A stretch of DNA of 64,000 nt from assembly GCF_029873635.1 (NCBI RefSeq), contig NC_080422.1, forward strand, positions 14,663,936-14,727,935, written 5' to 3'. Shown piece by piece: positions 11,653-22,673 of the stretch (its first letter is position 1; each line of letters begins with the position of its first letter). The notes beneath the pieces are model-generated. The model worked only from the letters and a program-made list of their open reading frames with translations. It ran no database searches and had not been told where the DNA came from. Source of the DNA: Malania oleifera (Eukaryota; Streptophyta; Magnoliopsida; Santalales; Ximeniaceae). Position numbers and translations under genes: made by a program.

Positions 11653-12270
11653 TGTTAGGAAATTTAATAAAATAAAAATAACAAAATATTAAAATTAAAC
11701 GTAAATAAAAAATACATATATAAACATGATTCACAAATAGGCTGAGGCACGAATATCTCACTCTCTTTAAGGAGATTCAAGCTCTCAGCGGTTTATTGGC
11801 TTAACCCATGAACTGGTGCAACAAAACTCCTCAAAACTTGTCTCTCCTAGGATACAACAGCCCGAATTGAATCGTATGACTCTCTCCAATTTTGCACAAA
11901 TGAAGGAGTCCAAAACTCCACAAAAAAAAAAAAGCACATTTCTTTGCTTGTCAAACTCTCGAGACTCAAAAGAAGGATGATATGATGAGAATGAAGGTAA
12001 GAGATTGATGTGTTGTGCTAATGTCTAAAGGGTCTATTTATATGCACAAAATGACCTTTCATTCTCCATATACTTAATAAATAAGTCATGTATATATTAA
12101 GTAAATACAACCCTAGATTCAAGGTACATTCATATAATTAACTTATGCATTTATAAGATACATGAATGAATGACCATAACCCAATCCAAGGTACATCTTC
12201 TTTTCTAAGATAAAATAATAATATTATTATAATCCACAAACAATTTATAATAATATTAAAATACACAACA
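11653..12270 (-). repeat. Copia 3' LTR
   Basis: A 618-bp LTR running tgttaggaaattt to tacacaaca on the plus strand. It matches 14463-15085 through many shared blocks (ctctttaaggagattcaag, ggtttattggctta, gtatgactctct, aagaaggatgatatga, catgaatgaatga). AT-rich ends and a TATA-like region near 12040 (tctatttatatgcac, reverse sense unclear). Confidence 0.85.
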
Positions 12271-14462
12271 ATTCCCGCTCATTTTAATATTATGTATGTA
12301 CCATGCATGTAAAGAGTTTAATAATCAAATATGAATAATTATGCATAATGAAGGTGTGTTCTGCATTGAACCTTCACTTAACGAACAATAATCTTTACTC
12401 CAGAGTCAGTAGTGGTCTCAGACTTGAACTACGACTGCTTAAGGGAAATAAAGTATTACTACTCACACATAATCATTCAGGTGTTGACATGAGCTTTAAT
12501 AGTCAGCACGTTTCGGCCTTGTGCTAATCTCAGTTTCATGAGCATATTTGAGAATAAGCCCAATTCTCATAGAGAGCAGCCCCACTCCCATGCTCACACA
12601 GGTGAAAATCTATCAAGGGTGCTCCTGTAACTCTGACATCCCACTCATAAGAGATTCAAATTATCATTAAGAGTTTTTAAAAAACTCAACCTCCTTCGCT
12701 AGATGATAAATGCACTTACACCATAGGGATGAGTTTAAAAATAATAGTGCATTTCTTACAACCACCATATGATTCGTTCTTCCCATTGAATTCAATTACA
12801 TGATCTCTGGTCATTGGATTGGGTATCCTCATACGTGGTTCATGATTTTACAAGTTTTAATCTCATCCCCCTCAATGTATTCCATACCCTTTCTCTTGCT
12901 AAGGCCTTAGTTAATGGATCCACAAGGTTTTTAGAAGATTTTATATAACTCACATTAATGATGCCACTACTCAAATATGATCTCACAGTACTGTGTTTTC
13001 TTCTCATGGGTCTAGATCTATCGTTATATTAACAGTTGTTCACTCTACCAATTGCAATAGTACTATCACAGTTACTTAGGATAGATGGCATTGGTTTTTC
13101 CCAAAATGGGATTTCATACAACATATCTCTTAACCAAACTTGCTTCTTCACTAGCTCATGCTAAAGAAATAAGCTCAGCTTTCATAGTTGAGTTAGCAAT
13201 TATTTTTTGTTTTTTAGATTTCCAACAAATAGCACCACCACCTAAAGTAAAAATATAACCCGTGGTAAAGATAGAATCACCTGACAAAGTTTTCCAATCA
13301 GCATCACAAAAACCTTCAAGTACAGCAGGGTACTTAGTAAAAAATAAGTTATAATTTTTTATACCAACTAAATATTTCATTACACGTTCAAGAGCAATCC
13401 AATGTTCTCTGCCCGGCTTGCTTGAAAATCTACTAAGTAGTCCTACTGCATATGCAATGTCAAGTCTAGTTAAATCAGTTGCATATCTCAGGCCACCAAT
13501 AATGCTATTATATTTCTCTTGATTAACCACTCCAAGAAATAAGTGATTACTTGAATCAAAAGGAGTAGTAACATGTTTGCAATTATTATAGCCATGTTTA
13601 GTTAAAATTCTTTCAATGTAATGTGATTGATCAAGAAATATACCATCACACGATCTTGTACTTTTCATGCCTAAAATAATATTAGCCTCATTTAAATATT
13701 TCATCTCAAAATATTTTTTTAAGCATTGTTTTTGTTTCATTTATAACATGCAAATTTGAATAAAAATGAGCAAGTCATCCACATAGAGGCCAATAATAAC
13801 ATGTGAATTTTCAAGTATAATAGTTTTGAGTTCCTTAAAAAAAATGTACACCTTGAACCAAAATTTGTCATAACAGACATACCTATTAGCATCTAAGTCT
13901 GCCCACCACCCCACAATATTGTGGACCATATTTAGATCAGTAAGTATCGCCACAAATGGTTCTTCAACTATATTAGATCGAGGAATAGACCCACATTTTC
14001 GAAATTTGCTAATTCGAGCAATATGCCCACCTTTATCACAAACATAACAAACATGATTGTTTTGCTTGTTATGGTTGTGAGGGTGTCCTTGGTTCAAACT
14101 CTTTTGATTAGGGTCACCCCTATTCAATTTGTGAGGTCTATTGTTATTTTTCACAGTTTTCCTCTTAGGCTTTAATTGAGGGTTTATACAAAAAAATCCT
14201 TTTGGTAAAATATTATGTATGGAAGCAATTAAATTTACCTGTGGTATAATCCGTTACTGGTATTACCATATTCTTGCAAAATTGCATCTTACCCTTTGCC
14301 TCATCTTCTATGCGAATTCAAGTGATCAAGGTTTTAAGAGACATATCTTACCATCTCATGAAGTGAACTCCTTTAAACTGAAAAGACTTGTTGAGATCTC
14401 CAACATTTTTACTCAGTTTCTCAACTATAGGCTCCATATTTTGAATCTCCTTAAAATTTTCA

Positions 14463-15085
14463 GGAAATTTAATAAAATAAAACAACAAAACATTAAAATT
14501 AAACACAAATAAAAAATACAAATATAAACACGATGCACAAACATACTAAGACACAGATATCTCGCTCTCTTTAAGGAGATTCAAGCCCTTTACGGTTTAT
14601 TGGCTTAGCCCACAAAATGGTGCAGTAAAACTCTTTAAGACTTGTCTCCCACAGGATATAACAGTCAGATTTGAATTGTATGACTCTCTACAATTCTGCA
14701 CAAACGAAGGAGTCCAAAACTTCACAAAAAAAACATCTTTCTTTGCTTATCAAACTCTCGAGACTCAAAAGAAGGATGATATGAAAAGAATGGAAATAAG
14801 AGATTGATGTGATTGATGTGTTATGCTAATATCTCAAGAGTCTATTTATTGGCACAAAATGACCCTTCATTCTCCATGTTCTTAATAAATAAGTTATGTA
14901 TATATATATTAAGTAGATACAACCCTAGATTCAATGTACATTCATATAATTAATCTTATGCATTTATGAGATACATGAATGAATGATCATAACCCAATCC
15001 AAGGTACATCTTCTTTTCCAAGATAAAATAATAATATTATTATAATACATAAATAATATAATAATAATATTAAAATACACTAACA
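14463..15085 (-). repeat. Copia 5' LTR
   Basis: Pair of the LTR at 11653-12270. Its inner boundary is slightly eroded, so the exact start is uncertain by a few bases. The outer end reads cactaaca. No primer-binding site is cleanly recognisable in 14440-14462. Confidence 0.8.
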
Positions 15086-16580
15086 ACTCTTAAACTCCTA
15101 TTCATTATTGTACAAGACTCTCGTAAGGAAGAAATCCCCTTTTCTTTAGGATATGGAAGTTTCGTATTAGAGATCTCATATTAAAATCTTTGAAAGAAGA
15201 GGAATATGATGTGAGATTTAAAGGAGGTAAAGAGGAATAAAATAGGAGAAGAGATCACTCATGTTATGTATCTTACGTTCAATGAACTTCCAATAAAATA
15301 AAATAAAATAAAAATAAAAACCCTCTTCTCAGCACAAGAAGTTTTTAAAATCTAAAACTTTACCACTATCAAATATTTGTGAAATAAGTGAAAAAATATA
15401 AACCATCAAATAATTTCTTACTCAAATATTAGACCGCATCTATTTGCTTACACTTATTTTGAGGGTTAAAGATTTTACATGATTAGTGAATAAAATTGAA
15501 TATTATTGGACTAAATTTAGTATAATAATTATCATATCCCTTATTTAACCCACCATTTTATAAAGGATATAATAAGGATATGAGAGATTTTTTTTTTCCT
15601 CTCTAATTTTTATACCTACATGATGCCTTGAGTAGTGTTTGTTAGAGAGGAAATAAACTAAATGTAATTTCCAATAAAGAGAAATGGTGACAACAGTTGA
15701 GCCCACTTAAGCAAGAAGTATGATTTGGGGCTAACTTCTGATGACATAATTTTTACATTTTCAGGGTCCGTTTGGATTAAGGGTTTTGATTAGGAAAAAG
15801 AAAGAAAAGGAAAATAAAAGAGAAATTTATTTTTTACTATATTTTTCTTCAATATCAAATACTAAAAATTAAAATTTATTTTTAATATGATTAAAAGTAA
15901 AGAAAAATGAAATGTAAATGATATGTAAAATTTTTTATTGATTAAATTTGGTATATATATATATTCATTTTCTTTCTTATTTTTCTTGATAACGAAATAT
16001 AAAAAAGTGGATTCATTCATATTTTCCCTTCCTTTCCTAAAATTTTTTTCAAGTAGTAAATAGACACTTAATGAGTTTAAGCATTATTATAATTAATATT
16101 GTTGAATTAAGTTTTTTGTGTAAAAACTTTTTCTATAAGTCTCTCTTTATAAAAAAATGGCTACCCTTACCATGTGTAAACAAACCCATCCTCTGAAAAT
16201 AAGACAATTTAGTGTAGTCTCCAACCATATTTAAAAAAGAAAAAAAAAAAAAAAAGCCAATTGAAGGCATGTTTAATTGTGAAAATAGTTTTATTTTTTA
16301 TTTTTAAATTTTTATATAATTACCAAAATATTATCTTATTTTTTAGTTTCCCAAAATTTATATAGGAACAAAATCTAAAAAACAATAAAAGATAGAATCT
16401 AACTTTCTTACACAATTTTAAAAACTAGAATGTAAGAATGCATTTTTGTAATTATTTAAAATTAAAAATAAAAATATTTTTCACAAGAAAATACAATCTT
16501 AGTGTTTCTTTTGACTCAAAAATATGTAACTAAAAATAAGATATATTGCTTGGAAATGCACCAACACGTAAGAAAGAGTA
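15086..16580. other. AT-rich spacer with a MITE-like copy
   Basis: No gene is supported. About 15764-16080 opens with gggtccgtttggattaaggg and continues with AT-rich blocks seen again at 7030-7290 and 60420-61320 (aaaggaaaataaaa, tatcaaatactaaaaattaaa). It looks like another member of that repeat family. The remainder is plain AT-rich sequence. Confidence 0.45.
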
Positions 16581-16618
16581 TTGAGGGTTCAATTTCAGGT
16601 AGATACACTCACGAAACT

Positions 16619-16775
16619 AGCGGTACCTGTGAATGGTGAGAATTTACTCTGTGGTCCAGCGAAAACCGTCGATGACGAGATTTCGCTCTGTGAGCCAGCG
16701 GTACCGTGGATGGTGAGAATTCTTTGTGAGCCAGCGGGAACCGTCGATGGTAATGGAGATGTGTCCCGGGAGTCG
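16619..16775 (+). repeat. Tandem repeat of about 38-39 bp, four degenerate units
   Basis: Units begin at about 16619 (agcggtacctgtgaatggtg), 16658 (agcgaaaaccgtcgatgacg), 16697 (agcggtaccgtggatggtg) and 16734 (agcgggaaccgtcgatgg). Most end in ctgtgagcc or similar. The unit length is nearly a multiple of three, so a 66-codon frame (16581-16781) reads as a 12-13-residue repeat (AVPVNGENLLCGP, AKTVDDEISLCEP, AVPWMVRILCEP). The stretch is more GC-rich than its surroundings and is followed by an A-rich tract (16928-16965), as a retroposed sequence would be. I do not recognise it. Confidence 0.6.
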
Positions 16776-16781
16776 GATTGA

Positions 16782-17455
16782 CTGAACGTCTAACTGATAC
16801 ACGGAAGCCGTGTCCGCATTCGGACTTTATCCTGATCAGCGAAATCTAAGAGAATGACATTAATCTAGAGGTTTGGTGTCGCATCAAGGGTCCGAAAGAC
16901 TTATTAGTAGTTGAAGTTCCTATGTAATCAAAAAGAAAAAAAGAAAAAAGAAGATATAAAAGAGAGAAAAATTAGGTTCTCCCGTAAGATAAGTATGGTA
17001 GTCTAGAGAAGTCCCTTAATTAATTGAATTGTTTAAGTAAAAAATTTATGCTATAGATCTGATATATTATATAATTTTAATTGGCCAAAAGATTAATTTA
17101 AAAAATCATATTGGTACTTCAGGAAAGTTTAATTTTTTTTTTTTTCAAGAAAAGAAGTTTGTGTAATAATTACTGAGAAAAATTTACTTGTCAGGAGCAC
17201 TACGTCTCCCCACTAAAATCGTGGAAGGAAAATTATTACAACTATAAAAAAATGTTAGGTTTAGGAAGGATATAATTGGAATATATGAAACTAAAATATA
17301 TCAAAAGAAAATCATAAACACAAGTGGGTCGGATAATTTTTAGCCATAGGGTTGACCCGACCCATTTTCCAGTGATGGCATATGTGGGTGGGGTTTAGGC
17401 GTTAGCCTCTCCCTTTCTCCCGTGAAGAATTGGGAGCCAGAGCCCAGAGGCCCTC
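16782..17455. other. Spacer and upstream region of the plastid-protein gene
   Basis: AT-rich spacer. Just before the gene, tgggtcgg at about 17325 and ccgaccca at about 17356 form an imperfect inverted pair around a 24-base loop, a common degenerate plant-repeat feature. No clear TATA box near the likely transcription start (17400-17450). Confidence 0.35.
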
Positions 17456-20266
17456 ATGGCGTCTTTGTGCCTCTCCACACTCTCTTCTCTGTCTTCAACT
17501 TCCACGGTTTCTCCCTCGGCATCGGCGTCTTCTCCCAGATGTCTCCTGCACGCCGGCGGTCCGTCTTCTTTTGCTCTTTCTCGGTCCGGGAGTCTACCGG
17601 GGACGGCTTGTGGCTGTCTGGGGAGGAGAAGGGAGATCGTGTCCATGGCACCCGAAGAGGAGAAGATGACCCGCCGTTCGCCTCTTGATTTTCCAATAGT
17701 ACTTCATTTCTTCTCTCTTTTTTCTTTGTCTTCTGTCTTCGAATCTCTTGCAGTATTGTTGCTAATTCCTCTAGGATTGATTTGATGGACGGGTTAAGAA
17801 ACTTTCTGAATGTGAACTACTTGCAATTTTTTAGCTGCTTTAGAGTTTAGATTTTGCTGCTATTGATGGGTTTGATCAAATTTGTTCACCTGGTAAATTA
17901 GGTATCCATTTTTTCCCCTAACTCTTTGGCCTTGTATCTCAAATGCATGTTTTTGCAACCTCAACGGCACAAAAGTATGTGCTGATGATGGCCAGATTGA
18001 AAATTATTTGTGGCTTTTAACAAACGCTCTTTTTCATCCCCGAGAAGATAATAAGGAAGAGAAATGAGACCTGAATTTTCACAACCATGTTTTTGATTGA
18101 GGATTTGATGGACAATTAGAAAAGTTTTAAACTGTGAACTTCGTGTTAATCTGCTATGCTGCTGTAAAGCTATTTTAAGCATTGAGAATTTGACCAGTGA
18201 GTTTGTTCTATATTGGAAAAATAAAGTGGAGAACGGGTGCTTATATACATAGTTGGAGTCGAGACCTAATAGTTTAAGCTTTTAGGTCATGTTAGTGTTC
18301 ACTTATGTATAAAGTCCGTATGAGAAGAGTCCTTCAATTCTAACAAGTGGTGTCAGAGTCAATGGTTCAAATTGAGCTCGAGTGCTCATGCATGTTGTTT
18401 CTACAGATGTAGAGCTTGTGGAAGAGGAGTAATGGATCCTACATCGCTAATCCCTTAGATGAATGGACTCACATGGTTGAGTAATGGTTCATAGTTAACT
18501 GCATGATATGGAGTAATCAAGAATGACTTCTATTAAGGGGGAAGTGGTGGGAACTTACAAGTGAGAGGAAGATTATTGAGAATTCTACTTGTTTGACTTA
18601 CATTGAAAAAATAAAGTGGAGGATGGGTACCTTATACACATGGCTCAACCCAAGGCCTAATGGCTTAAGCTTTTGGGTCGTGTTGGTGCTCACCCATGCA
18701 TGTCAAGCACGCACTTGAAGACTCCCAGCCCTCATATAAAGTGCTTTAAATTTTAAACCTCCAATTGTGACTGGTTTGATTTAATTTGTTTATCATTCTT
18801 CCTTTAGTTCTTTTCTAGGTTAGAAAGTGTGTAAAAAACTATTTGTGTTTTTGCAAATGCTCTTTCCCCATGTTTGGGAGATTTGACTGCAAACTTTAGA
18901 TTTGGATTATGTGGATCTAAACAGATGTAATACAAAAATGTATTGAATTTTATCTAAATCCAAGCCTGAAATCCATGGACCCAAACACAAACTTTGTGTT
19001 TGCTTTGGCTATTTCTTTCTTCTGCTATTTGAGCCTTGCATCTTAAAATTAATGCTGCCAAGACCACTAAAATAAAACTTTTTTTTTTCTTTTGTTACTT
19101 TTCTAGGTTGGGAAATATGTGCCAATGATGGCAAAATAGGAAACCCTATGGGCTTACTCAAATGCTTGTTTTCATCATGTGATCTGTGTGATCCAGAGAA
19201 GGATAAGAGAAAAGAAATGAGACCTGATTTTTTGTAATAACTTGTGTTTGCTTTGGCCTTATAGTGCACCTGTGAGGAAGAGTGACTTAGTTACTGTGGG
19301 GGGCAGTAGAAGTGGTAGGGGTAGACCTAAAATAACTTGAGAGAAGATAGTAAGTAAGGATTTAATATCCTTGAATCTATCAAAAGAAATGGTCCATGAT
19401 CGCATAAATTGGCGGAAAATGATTCATATAGCCGACCCCACTTAGTGAGACTAAGGCTTGGTTTTGTTGTTGTTGTTGTTATTGTGTTTGCGTTGGCATT
19501 TAATATTTGAAAGTTTATCTCTTTTTCAAAATTTTTCAAATAGTTTAGAATGGAGAAATGATTTATAATCTCTCGGTCATGTTCCTTCTGGAGCCAAACT
19601 AAAGATCTTATTACTACTGTTATTGTCCAGTGGAATGCACTCAGAAGTTTTATTTAGGCTCAGTCCCTGTTGGAGGTGTTTCCTAATTATTATTTTTTAT
19701 AAGTGAATTCACCTAATTCTTCTAGGGTTTGATGGACAATTAGGATACTTAAAAAATACATAATTTGCTGGGCTGCAGCAAAGCCTTTTAACCATTTTAG
19801 ACATTCAACAAATGATTGGTTTCTTAACACCCCCACCCCCCAATCTCCCTCTCCCTCTTTTTCACCTTTTTTGGGTAGGTTACTTTGGGTTTTAATATTT
19901 TAGATTCCTTTCATTCTGAGAACTTTTCAAATCACTTATTTTACAGAACTAATTCATAATGTCTTGATCATGTTTTTTCCGAAGCTAAAATGAGTATTGT
20001 TATGTTATAATTGCACATTGGAATGCACTTGATGCCCTGTTTCATTTATGTGCATTTATGTGAAATGGCAGGAGTGGGAAAGGCCGAAGCCTGGGAGGAG
20101 ACCAGATATATTCCCCCAATTTAGTCCGATGAAAGCACCATTGCCACCACCAATGCCAGCAGATCCTCCCGAAGAAGACGAAGAAGAGGAGGAGAAGAAG
20201 GAGGAAGAGGAAGAAGAGGAAAATCCTGACCAGGAAGACCCAGATAACCCAGAAAAGCAGCAGTAG
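17456..20266 (+). CDS. Plastid-targeted protein with acidic C-terminal tail (two exons)
   Basis: Two coding exons, 17456-17698 and 20072-20266, join in phase 0 (ccaata|gtactt ... atggcag|gagtgg) to give 145 residues. Residues 1 to about 60 look like a chloroplast transit peptide: rich in Ser, Thr, Ala and Leu, with few acidic residues, then RRR near 57-59. The mature part holds MAPEEEKMTRRSPLDFPI, crossing into EWERPKPGRRPDIFPQFSPM, a proline run (APLPPPMPADPP) and an almost purely acidic tail of about 35 residues ending EKQQ. There is no transmembrane segment and no catalytic motif. The core resembles small, uncharacterised plant plastid proteins, and I assign no function. The start is the first ATG of the exon, followed directly by the transit-like sequence. 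The 2.37-kb intron holds a TRIM-like element and a LINE tail. The donor gtactt is unusual but fits the reading across the junction. Exon 2 alone could also be read as a 72-codon frame, but its first residues are intronic. Confidence 0.82.
18180..18735 (+). mobile_element. TRIM-like short LTR element in the intron
   Basis: Non-autonomous LTR fossil of about 555 bp. The left LTR (about 18180-18345) ends ctaaca and is followed at once by a tRNA-Met-type primer-binding site (tggtgtcagagtc, 18348-18360). The internal part is only about 230 bp and non-coding, and ends in a purine tract (gtgagaggaagat, about 18561-18573). The right LTR begins about 18574 (tattgagaattct) and fades by 18735. The LTRs share ggaaaaataaagtggag-like, cctaatggcttaagctttt and gtgttggtgctcac blocks with the array at 49520-50499 (there on the other strand). 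It is well diverged, so old. Confidence 0.72.
19300..19490 (+). mobile_element. RTE-type LINE 3' end, truncated
   Basis: A 5'-truncated LINE tail in the intron. Translation gives GRGRPK near 19315, then the characteristic end RINWRKMIHIADPT (about 19400-19443), followed by gagactaaggcttgg and a (ttg)n tail at about 19459-19482. This C-terminus with a TTG-repeat tail is typical of plant RTE-clade LINEs. A frame-disrupting stop follows PKIT. Similar tails occur on the other strand at 37615-38330. Confidence 0.75.
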
Positions 20267-22204
20267 TCAATTTTGTGGTTAGAATAGAGAAAAGGGAGGT
20301 TAGTGGCTCTTGTGGATTTGCATGGCTGTCAATTGAATATGGTAATGCCAACCAGATTCTGTGGACCTAGAGTGTTTTTCGAGTACCAAAGGCTAGTTTG
20401 AGCCACTCTGTTGCTCTGGTTACTGGTCAGCCATTTGGTAGAGTGATGTCTGGTGGGCTTTGCAGATTATGTTGAGTCTCTTTCACATACATACTCTGGA
20501 GAGTGTAATAATAGGTTATTAGCAATGATAAATTACCTTGGTCTGGGTTTGTGAGCAAGCGCATGCTTTCAGAGCTAAGCACTACTTGATTAAAACTGAA
20601 TTAATTGACCAACTTTTTTAAAAAATTGATTAATTTGGTTTAATTTATTGTTTTATTTTGTTGTTGGTACTTGGTAGAGATGTATTCTTCAGCGAGCGAC
20701 CCATTTTCAGGGGCAACGGGGCTCAAGTCAAACATGGAATTATATAGCTTGCTTATATTTTCATTTTTGTTGCCATAAAAAGTGAAAGATGGTGAGAAAA
20801 AAGAAACCCTCCTAACTGCGAAAGAAACCTTTCTTCCCTATATTCCATTTTACTCCTTCAGAGGATGACAAAAAATTATCACTGGAAGAATTAAAATTGT
20901 GATTCCTACACAGTTTACAAAAATTTATCACTGGAAGAATTAATGTTGTGATTCCTACACAGTTTCTCCTAAAGATCACTAAATTATCTCTTATAAACCT
21001 AGTTTCTTTTAGGTCATCTTTTGGATGATGGATTGCGGATTTTGATTTGAATTTGTGTGGGTTTGGAAAGAACTTTGAATGGTAGTGTTTGGGAGCATGA
21101 ATTTTTCAGAAGTTGAATTTGATGGTCTAGATTTTGAATAAATTTAATATAATTTTATATTATATTTTGTTCAAATTTATACAAATCCAAATGCAGCTTA
21201 TGAAATCCATGCTCCGTGTAAAGTATAATTTTTTATAACATTTTATGCAAATTTACATTACTCTAAATTTAAAATCTAAACTCCAACTTCTCAAATTTAT
21301 ATAAATTTACATGACTTTAAATTTAAAGTCTAAACTTTTAAGTTCTCAAAAACATTTTCTAAAAGAACTTTTAAAATGATGTTGAGGAAATGTTAATAGT
21401 CTCTTTTATCAAAATAAGAATGCCCCTTTTGACAAAATTTCCCTCTAAGGTTGAAATAATACAATTTTGGAGGGAAAAATTGCAAAGATCTTTCTGAATA
21501 GACCTAAATAATTACCAAAATAATTTCATCTCTTGTTGTAATAAAATTTGAAATTATACTTTCTGTAAAAAATTTTTTTTTTTTTTTTTTAAAAAACCTT
21601 GTTATTTACGTGAAATTGTGCTTTTAAAACCTTTTTTTTTTTTTTGAGGGAGCACAAAATAAAAATGTCTTTTTTTATCAGCAACTTTGCCACTTCTAAA
21701 ATTAAAATTGTATTTACCGAAATCACTTTTTCCTTGTTAGAAGAGTAAGCTTAAACAACGAGAACCTCACTACAAAAGCTACAATGCACCGAGTACAGTG
21801 TGGAAGCTCTTGAGTCAGCCAAGGATCACACGATTCACTTGAAGCAGAGCAATTAGGGTTGATCATTCATGTTTTTTGGCCAAAGCTGTTCGATAAACCG
21901 ATAAACTTTTCTAATCCCACTTCAAGATTCAAATTTTGAGAGTCTAGCTTTGCAATTGAGATTAAAATGAACAGGGACAAATGAATTCCTCTAATGAATT
22001 TATCTTTTGGTCAAAGGATCTTTTGGAACTAATCCCATTGTAATACACAATGACTAAAGATGTGCTCTTGATTTGCGTCCAACTTTTTTTAATAAACAAT
22101 ACAACATTTATAACATGTATTAAAAGTAAGTTTGAATCTCTTAGGGACTAATACAAACAAAGATTTTTCTTTTGTATTTTTTGATCTAGACATAGAAAGT
22201 GAAT
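20267..22204. other. 3' flank and AT-rich spacer
   Basis: The stretch 20267-20560 is likely the 3' UTR of the plastid-protein gene (aataatagg and similar A-rich signals near 20508). A 59-base direct repeat (atcactggaagaatta, gtgattcctacacagttt) occurs at about 20877-20920 and 20928-20967. The rest is AT-rich with short self-similar blocks (aatttacat...ctttaaatttaaa at 21240-21330). No gene is supported. Confidence 0.5.
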
Positions 22205-22673
22205 TATAAGTTTAAACATGATAAACATTATTCATACATCATAATTTTAAGACTTTCGAAACTCATAATTTTATAATCATGAACGTTAAAATAAAACATA
22301 CCTTGATCCATAACCTCTATATATATATATATATTTATATTAGACTGTGTTTTTATCTCACAACCCTTACTCTTCCTTATACTTCAACTTAATTTGATAG
22401 ATATATTTAGCACAAGCATCATAGGTTGATATAGGACCAGCCCTTAACCTCTCTTTTATAATCACTTCCATTAAGTGATTAATAATGTATCATAATTATA
22501 TCATAACTATAGACTTCTCATATTTTGAGATGTCATTAGAGTTTTACAAAACTATGAGATCATTAATCAGAAAACAAAATTACAATTATGATAACAATAT
22601 TTTATTTAAAGACTTTTCATATTACCTAAACAAATATGATTATAATTTCATTTGAGGCAATTAACGTCTTACA
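22205..22673 (-). repeat. Copia 3' LTR
   Basis: 469-bp LTR, outer end eroded (tataag instead of tgcaag), inner end gtcttaca. Contains a (TA)n run at 22318-22332 that has expanded in the partner LTR. Confidence 0.88.

Larger units (their letters stand above)
11653..15085 (-). mobile_element. Internally deleted Ty1/copia element
   Basis: A 3.4-kb minus-strand element bounded by two related LTRs (11653-12270 and about 14463-15085). By eye they differ at roughly one base in seven, so this is an old insertion. Next to the lower LTR, in element orientation, is a purine-rich tract (aaatgagcggga, about 12272-12285). Between the LTRs, broken coding sequence shows a CCHC-like knuckle region near 14040 ([11 protein letters not shown]), then directly the reverse-transcriptase YVDD motif (LYVDDLLIF near 13770), then the RT/RNase H end (GGLRYATDLTRLDIAYAVG; CDADW; TTGYIFTLGGGAICWKSKKQ; about 13156-13740). 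Most of integrase and RT is missing. No clean target duplication is seen. Confidence 0.85.

Noticed and set aside
17395-17696. Several overlapping frames on both strands at the plastid-gene first exon
   Set aside because: Shadows of the GC-rich exon. Only the frame from 17456 continues across a phase-matched splice into the conserved second exon.
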